Of a stretch of 8,851 nt of DNA, positions 5,392 to 8,851 are shown in pieces; position 1 is the first letter of the stretch; each line of letters opens with the position of its first letter. Made by a program: the position numbers and the translations under genes. The notes under the pieces were generated by a model, which saw only the letters and a program-made list of their open reading frames with translations, was not told where the DNA came from and made no database searches. Source of the stretch: Streptomycetales bacterium (GTDB lineage Bacteria > Actinomycetota > Actinomycetes > Prado026); contig JANYIP010000350.1 of the NCBI GenBank assembly GCA_025361995.1, positions 1-8,851 of the forward strand, in the 5' to 3' direction.

Positions 5392-6764
5392 TGGCGGGCA
5401 AGCACCGCAGAGGTGCCGAACCGGAGCTGGACCCCGAGCTCGAGCCGGGTTCAGTGCCGGGTTCGGAGCCGGCGCACGACGAGCTCGAGGAGCCGTCGGA
5501 CGGCGCTGGCCTTGTCGAGATACCGGTCGAGCTTCCCGTCGTCTCGCTCGTACCCGGCCACGCCAGCACGCGCAGGGCCGCCCGCGAGCAGCGCAAGCAC
5601 CAGGTCCGCAGGATCCAGATCGTCGCCGCCGTCGTGGTCGTCGCACTGGTCGCCGGGCTGGTCTGGTTCTTCACGTCCTCCAGTGGCGGCACGGACGAGA
5701 CCAACAAGCCTGTCGTGGCTGCTCGCGGTCAGCACACCGTGCTCCTGCAGGTGGTCGATGCCCACCAGAGCACCCTCGGCGCTGTCCTGCTGGCCCACGA
5801 CAGCACCGGGCAGGGCAGCGGCTTCGGGGCGCTGATCCCGGCGACGCTGCTCGTGAACACCGCGAGCGCCGGCTCGGTCCCGCTGTCGGCGACGACGACC
5901 AACGGGGGCCCCGACGTCGGCCCAGCGTCGGTCGCGGACGCCATGGGAGTGACCGTCGACGGCGGCTGGCAGCTCTCGACCACCGGTCTGGCCTCGCTGG
6001 TCGACGCGGTCGGCGGGGTCGACGTGACGGTCGACGAGAACATCGAGCAGACCGCGCCGTCCGGCAGCACCGTGCTGCTCATCCCGGCCGGCCAGCACCA
6101 CCTCGCCGGCGATCTCGCGGCGACGTACGCGACGTACATCGACTCCGGTGCGCCCGAGCAGCAGCGGCTGGCCCGGCTGGCCACTGTGCTCCAGGCACTG
6201 GTCGGGAAGCTTCCGGCCGGGCAGGCAGCGATGGGGGCGCTGGTGTCGCCGCTGGTCACCGGTACCGATGCCAACCTGCCGCCGAGCCGGATCGCGAGCT
6301 TCCTCGAGCAGCTGCGCGGGGACGCGGTCGGTGGCCGGCTGTCCTTCGACAACCTCCCCACCCACCCGCTGGACGCAGGCGGCACCGTCCCGACCGTCGT
6401 CGTCGACAACAACGCACTGCCGGGCTTCATCAAGACCAACTTCACCGGCTCCGTCCCGACCAACGCTGCCGGCGCGCCGTTCAGCGTCCTGGTCCAGAAC
6501 GGTGTGGGTACCCCTGGCCTCGACGAGAAGGCTCGGCGCCGGCTCGAGGGCAGCGGTATCTCCTACATCAACGGCGCGAACGCCGTGACCTTCACCAACC
6601 CGACCAGCACAGTCCTGATCGCTGACGGCAGCGACACGTCACAACGCCAAGGGGCCGCAGTCGCGAAGGCGCTGGGCCTGCCGACCTCAGACATCAAGAT
6701 CACCGACCAGGGCCAGAACCTGGCGGCCGTCGTCGTGATCCTCGGGGACGACTTCAAGCCGTGA
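5391..6764 (+). CDS. LCP-like / LytR_C-domain envelope protein with degenerate catalytic region
   Basis: This 457-residue protein overlaps nadD by one base. Residues 1-60 are an acidic, Pro/Glu-rich cytoplasmic region, a basic patch covers about 61-74, and one membrane helix lies at about 75-94. The extracytoplasmic part carries an LCP (LytR-CpsA-Psr)-like region at about 113-345, recognisable by LSTTGLASLVDAVGGVDVTV (195-214) and the QQRLARLATVLQAL helix. A LytR_C domain spans about 363-453 (PFSVLVQNGVGTPGLDEKAR and STVLIADGSD). LCP enzymes attach anionic glycans or arabinogalactan to peptidoglycan. Here the usual YxRxR segment reads YATYID (246-251); Arg259 and Arg262 are kept but the following Gln is Leu. 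Glycan transfer activity is therefore doubtful, and a scaffold or regulatory role is possible (inference). Its place between nadD and rsfS is familiar in actinobacteria. Confidence 0.8.
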   Translation: MAGKHRRGAEPELDPELEPGSVPGSEPAHDELEEPSDGAGLVEIPVELPVVSLVPGHASTRRAAREQRKHQVRRIQIVAAVVVVALVAGLVWFFTSSSGGTDETNKPVVAARGQHTVLLQVVDAHQSTLGAVLLAHDSTGQGSGFGALIPATLLVNTASAGSVPLSATTTNGGPDVGPASVADAMGVTVDGGWQLSTTGLASLVDAVGGVDVTVDENIEQTAPSGSTVLLIPAGQHHLAGDLAATYATYIDSGAPEQQRLARLATVLQALVGKLPAGQAAMGALVSPLVTGTDANLPPSRIASFLEQLRGDAVGGRLSFDNLPTHPLDAGGTVPTVVVDNNALPGFIKTNFTGSVPTNAAGAPFSVLVQNGVGTPGLDEKARRRLEGSGISYINGANAVTFTNPTSTVLIADGSDTSQRQGAAVAKALGLPTSDIKITDQGQNLAAVVVILGDDFKP

Positions 6765-6792
6765 GAGGCTGGTGGCTCGCAATCCACCGACC

Positions 6793-6797
6793 GGAAG
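6793..6797 (+). promoter_or_regulatory. Ribosome binding site deciding the rsfS start
   Basis: GGAAG lies 7 bases before GTG 6805. It favours this start over the in-frame GTG at 6772, which would add 11 residues (beginning MARNPPTGSAL) not expected in RsfS proteins. Confidence 0.55.
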
Positions 6798-6804
6798 TGC
6801 TCTT

Positions 6805-7188
6805 GTGACCGCCTCTCCCGAAGCGCTGGCCCTCGTGGCCGTCGCCGCACGTGCCGCCGCTGACAAGCTCGCGGAGAACATCGTGGCCTTCGACGTCAGC
6901 GACCAGCTCGTCATCACCGATGCCTTCGTCATCTGCTCGGCCGCCAACGACCGGCAGGTCGGGGCCATCGTCGACGCCGTCGAGGAGCAGGCCCGGATCG
7001 AGCTCGGGCAGAAGCCGGTCCGCCGCGAGGGCGACCGCGACGCCCGCTGGGTGCTGCTCGACTTCGTCGACGTCGTCGTGCACGTCCAGCACGTCGAGGA
7101 GCGCGTCTACTACTCCCTCGAACGGATCTGGAAGGACTGCCCAGTGATCCCGCTGCCTGCGGACGTGGTGGCTGGCGGTACCCGCTGA
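6805..7188 (+). CDS. rsfS: Ribosomal silencing factor RsfS
   Basis: From GTG 6805 the protein has 127 residues, typical of the RsfS (Iojap/YbeB) family. RsfS binds ribosomal protein L14 on the large subunit and blocks joining of the 30S subunit, lowering translation in starvation or stationary phase. The sequence shows the whole family pattern. It begins with AADKLAENIVAFDVSD (18-33), then DAFVICSAANDRQVGAIVDAVEE (39-61). It continues with RREGDRDARWVLLDFVDVVVHV and ends with EERVYYSLERIWKDCPVI. The gene lies 40 bases after the LCP-like gene, and its TGA overlaps the CTG proposed as the start of the phosphatase (CTGA). Translation of the two is therefore probably coupled. Co-occurrence with nadD is widespread in bacteria. 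Confidence 0.95.
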   Translation: MTASPEALALVAVAARAAADKLAENIVAFDVSDQLVITDAFVICSAANDRQVGAIVDAVEEQARIELGQKPVRREGDRDARWVLLDFVDVVVHVQHVEERVYYSLERIWKDCPVIPLPADVVAGGTR

Positions 7189-7826
7189 GCGGGCGCAAGG
7201 TCGTCCTCTGGCGGCACGGGCGGACGGCCTGGAACGACGAGGGCCGGTTCCAGGGTCAGACCGACGTCGAGCTGGACGAGGTCGGCGTCGGGCAGGCCGA
7301 CAGGGCCGCCCGGCTGCTGGCCGCGATGCCGCCCGACGTGATCGTCAGCTCGGACCTCGCCCGGGCCCAATCCACGGCTGCCCCGCTGGCCGCCTTGTGC
7401 GGGGTGCATGTCCGCCTGGACGAGGGCCTGCGCGAGACGTACGCCGGCGACTGGGAAGGCCTGCTAGCCGCCGAGATCGCGACGTCCGACGGTGCCCGGC
7501 TGGGTGCGTGGAGGGCGGGGGTCGACGTACGTCCCGGCGGCGGCGAGACGCGTACCGAGATCGCCGACCGGGCCGAGGCCGCGCTCTACCGCGGACTTGC
7601 CGAGGTGCCAGACGACGGGGTCCTCGTGCTCGTCACGCACGGTGGGACCGCTCGGGCGTTGATCGGACGGCTGCTCGCCCTGCCGCAGGTCTCCTGGCAG
7701 GTCCTGGGCGGGCTGGCGAACTGCTCGTGGTCGGTCTTGGAGGAGTGGGGCGAGCGTAGCTGGCGGCTCACCGAGCACAACGCCGGGACGCTGCCCGAGC
7801 CCGTGATGGGCGACGACGGCGCCTGA
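7185..7826 (+). CDS. gpgP: Histidine phosphatase, probable glucosyl-3-phosphoglycerate phosphatase (CTG start)
   Basis: This 213-residue histidine (phosphoglycerate mutase) superfamily protein has the phosphohistidine motif LWRHGRTAWN, with Arg10, His11 and Gly12. It also has SSDLARAQSTA (Arg60), the acid LRETYAGDWEG (Glu84) and VTHGGTARALI (His152), so all catalytic residues are present. Position after nadD and rsfS, and features such as GGLANCSWSVLEEW and WRLTEHNAGT, match actinobacterial GpgP (Rv2419c in M. tuberculosis). GpgP makes glucosylglycerate for methylglucose lipopolysaccharides. Another phosphatase substrate remains possible. No ATG, GTG or TTG lies in frame before the RHG motif. 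CTG 7185, overlapping the rsfS stop as CTGA, is the only plausible start. The first ATG (7326) would delete the catalytic histidine. Confidence 0.85.
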   Translation: MSGRKVVLWRHGRTAWNDEGRFQGQTDVELDEVGVGQADRAARLLAAMPPDVIVSSDLARAQSTAAPLAALCGVHVRLDEGLRETYAGDWEGLLAAEIATSDGARLGAWRAGVDVRPGGGETRTEIADRAEAALYRGLAEVPDDGVLVLVTHGGTARALIGRLLALPQVSWQVLGGLANCSWSVLEEWGERSWRLTEHNAGTLPEPVMGDDGA

Positions 7827-7857
7827 GCCGGTTTCGCCCGGGAGGAGCGGACCGGCT
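7826..7857 (+). repeat. Inverted repeat between the phosphatase gene and the tRNA
   Basis: AGCCGGT (7826-7832) and ACCGGCT (7851-7857) are perfect 7-bp arms separated by 18 bases. The repeat begins at the last base of the phosphatase stop and ends in the first T of the tRNA -10 box. It could end the upstream transcript or control the tRNA promoter. The loop is long and no T-tract follows, so neither role is secure. Confidence 0.3.
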
Positions 7858-7862
7858 ATCCT
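7857..7862 (+). promoter_or_regulatory. Putative -10 box (TATCCT) for tRNA-Ala
   Basis: TATCCT lies 22 bases before the tRNA, leaving room for a short 5' leader. TTCGCC at 7833-7838, 18 bases upstream, is a weak -35 candidate. Confidence 0.4.
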
Positions 7863-7884
7863 GAGCGCGCCCGTGAGGGCACCC

Positions 7885-7957
7885 GGGGCTTTAGCTCAGC
7901 TGGTAGAGCACTTGCTCGGCAGGCAAGGGGTCAGGGGTTCGAATCCCCTAAGCTCCA
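7885..7957 (+). tRNA. tRNA-Ala (anticodon GGC)
   Basis: The 73-base cloverleaf folds completely. The acceptor stem pairs GGGGCTT with AAGCTCC, the D arm is GCTC/GAGC with an 8-base loop, and the anticodon stem is CTTGC/GCAAG around TCGGCAG. The variable region is GGGTC, and the T arm is AGGGG/CCCCT with loop TTCGAAT. The anticodon is GGC (positions 34-36), reading GCC and GCU. The third acceptor pair is G3:U70, the classic alanine identity element, which supports the assignment independently. The discriminator is A73, and CC but not the full CCA follows, so the terminal A must be added. Oddly, position 33, nearly always U, is C here. Confidence 0.93.
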
Positions 7958-7976
7958 CCCGGAGATCCGCCAGGTC

Positions 7977-8013
7977 AAAGCGGGTGACGACGTTGCAAGT
8001 CGTCGCCCGCTTT
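7977..8013 (+). terminator. Strong hairpin terminator after tRNA-Ala
   Basis: Arms at 7977-7991 and 7999-8013 form a 15-bp stem (AAAGCGGG paired with CCCGCTTT, one T:G wobble, then GACGAC with GTCGTC) closed by the loop GTTGCAA. The 3' arm ends in TTT followed by C, giving a minimal U-tract. The stem is almost symmetrical, so it could work in both directions. It marks the boundary between the housekeeping cluster and the sequence to the right. Confidence 0.8.
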
Positions 8014-8347
8014 CGGCTGTCCGGGCCTTAGTCCGGTGAGCCAGGGGTGGCTCGTCCACCGTTTCGAGAAGCTGCTTGCGGTGGCTGAGCTCGCAGATCC
8101 GCTCCTCGGTCAGGTTGTGATCTTGCAGGTACCGCGGCGGTCGTGCCAGCAGGGAAAGCTCGTCCGAGCTCAGTCATCGCCGTGGTCAGGATCAGTGAGG
8201 CCGTCGAGCGAAAATCCGGCAGGAGGAGCCCGCGCGCGAGACTCGCGTGTCGCAGGACCCCAGTCGTATCGTCCGATCTACTGGGGGCCGGACGGCAGGA
8301 GTGCACCCTCGCGAGTCTGGCCTCCAGCCGCGCGAGTACGACTTCGC
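8014..8347. other. 334-base stretch without a convincing gene
   Basis: Plus-strand frames are open here but have no family signature, and no start and ribosome site fit them. On the minus strand the frame 8173-7931 shows a coding-like stretch (ELSLLARPPRYLQDHN, then LTEERICELSHRKQLLETV). That frame has stop codons immediately upstream and no start, and it runs through the terminator into the tRNA. It may be the remnant of a lost minus-strand gene. The right half (8235-8347) holds several inverted repeats. Overall this looks like decayed intergenic sequence. Confidence 0.5.
8239..8318. repeat. Nested inverted repeats upstream of the DUF6941 relic
   Basis: AGACTCGCG (8239-8247) and CGCGAGTCT (8310-8318) are perfect 9-bp arms. 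Between them lies a hairpin with CCCCAGT (8258-8264) and ACTGGGG (8280-8286), extended by two further pairs after one mismatch. The left arm is also part of a small palindrome, CGCGAG-A-CTCGCG (8235-8247), and CGCGAG occurs again at 8331. These could be operator, terminator or recombination sites; the sequence alone does not decide. Confidence 0.4.
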
Positions 8348-8783
8348 GTGAGAGTCACGATGCTTCTGGCTGACGCAGCTCAGGAGGTCAACGGCAAGCT
8401 CTCCATTCTCGGTCGCGGTTGGTCTCAACCAGCGGGGCCAGCGCCGACGGCTATCGCCATCAAGATTGACGTGCCATGGACTGAGGCGAACCACCCCCAC
8501 CCGTTCTGGCTGACACTCTCGGACGAAGACGGGCAGGCCGTTCGCATCGGTCCCATACTCGGCGGAGAGCCTGAAATGGTTTCCGAAGAGGGGCAGCCTG
8601 TGGAGGTCCAGGGCCAGTTTGTCGTGGGTCGTCCACCGGACGCCGTCGCTGGCGCGGACCTTCCGAACCGATGGCTGTCAGCTTCGGCCCGCTTCCCCTG
8701 CGGCCGGGGACGTACAACTGGCGGCTTGGATCGACGAGGTGAGTGAGCTGGACTGGCGCTGTTCGTTCCGCGTCGTCGGCTAG
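8348..8783 (+). pseudogene. DUF6941-like gene broken by two frameshifts
   Basis: GTG 8348 (or ATG 8360) begins VRVTMLLADAAQEVNGKLSI, then LGRGWS and IAIKIDVPW. The opening resembles what I recall of small actinobacterial proteins of the DUF6941 type, which have no known function. The first frame is natural to about 8668 (DLPN). The family-like sequence then continues in a second frame from ATG 8671 (MAVSFGPLPLRPGTYNWRL). It continues in a third frame from 8730 (IDEVSELDWRCSFRVVG) to TAG 8781-8783. Each junction is explained by loss of one base, near 8669 and 8729. Uncorrected, the first frame ends at TGA 8744-8746. Base composition is visibly lower in GC than the nadD cluster. Sequencing error at both sites is the alternative to a true pseudogene. 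Confidence 0.6.
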
Positions 8784-8851
8784 GTGTTGATCTGCGGGTG
8801 CTGTACCTCTGCGCGGCGGGGCGGGAGCGGGATGAAGCCGCTGGTGCGCTG
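8780..8851 (-). CDS. Possible 3' end of a minus-strand gene (partial)
   Basis: The minus-strand frame entering from the right edge encodes 23 residues (QRTSGFIPLPP, RRAEVQHPQINT) and ends with TAG at 8782-8780. Nearly every third codon position is G or C, and the peptide looks like an ordinary protein tail. The opposite strand is also open and GC-rich here, so the evidence is thin. It would converge on and overlap the stop of the DUF6941 relic. No family can be named. Confidence 0.25.
   Translation of the reverse strand, partial: QRTSGFIPLPPRRAEVQHPQINT

Noticed and set aside
8036..8347. Plus-strand frame open upstream of the DUF6941-like start.
   Set aside because: There is no start with a ribosome site and no recognisable motif. 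The protein-like pattern begins only at GTG 8348.
1..8851. CRISPR arrays, insertion sequences, prophage genes, toxin-antitoxin pairs or defence systems.
   Set aside because: I saw no spaced direct repeats, transposase, integrase or known defence domain. Most of the window is conserved housekeeping sequence.

Overview
The window is high-GC DNA with strong G/C preference at third codon positions. It carries a gene order (nadD, LCP/LytR_C gene, rsfS, phosphoglycerate-mutase-like gene) known from Actinomycetota; in Mycobacterium tuberculosis nadD, rsfS and the glucosyl-3-phosphoglycerate phosphatase gene (Rv2421c-Rv2419c) lie together. I infer an actinobacterial chromosome, genus unknown. Most of the window is conserved housekeeping or cell-envelope sequence, not a new mobile or defence system.

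Layout. Positions 1-755 (minus) hold the N-terminal part of a membrane-anchored zinc metallopeptidase, cut by the left edge. Divergent from it are a four-helix membrane protein (799-1308), a 47-residue single-helix membrane protein (1318-1461) and a CoxE-like von Willebrand A protein (1483-2826). The VWA gene converges on a secreted CAP-domain protein (2835-3740, minus), and one hairpin contains both stop codons. fdhD (3846-4745) is divergent from the CAP gene. A tight cluster follows: nadD (4783-5391), a degenerate LCP/LytR_C envelope protein (5391-6764), ribosomal silencing factor rsfS (6805-7188) and a histidine phosphatase, probably gpgP (7185-7826). A tRNA-Ala(GGC) gene (7885-7957) and a strong hairpin terminator (7977-8013) close this part.

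Beyond the terminator the character changes. About 330 bases have no convincing gene but contain inverted repeats. Then comes a DUF6941-like gene broken by two apparent single-base losses (8348-8783), and perhaps the 3' end of a minus-strand gene at the right edge. This looks like a decayed accessory segment beside a tRNA gene.

Regulation. Five start codons (755 minus, 799, 1318, 3846 and 4783 plus) lie 6-7 bases after a TANNNT box, the arrangement expected of leaderless mRNAs. nadD heads the metabolic cluster in this way, while the downstream genes rely on overlap (TGATG, CTGA) or a Shine-Dalgarno-like site. The cluster joins NAD synthesis, envelope assembly, ribosome silencing and a glucosylglycerate/methylglucose lipopolysaccharide step. 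These are housekeeping functions with no obvious single pathway.

Main points for a second look: the leaderless promoter set, the non-canonical CTG start of the phosphatase, the shared stop-codon hairpin, the LCP domain with lost arginines, C33 in the tRNA, and the double-frameshifted DUF6941 relic with its structured upstream region.
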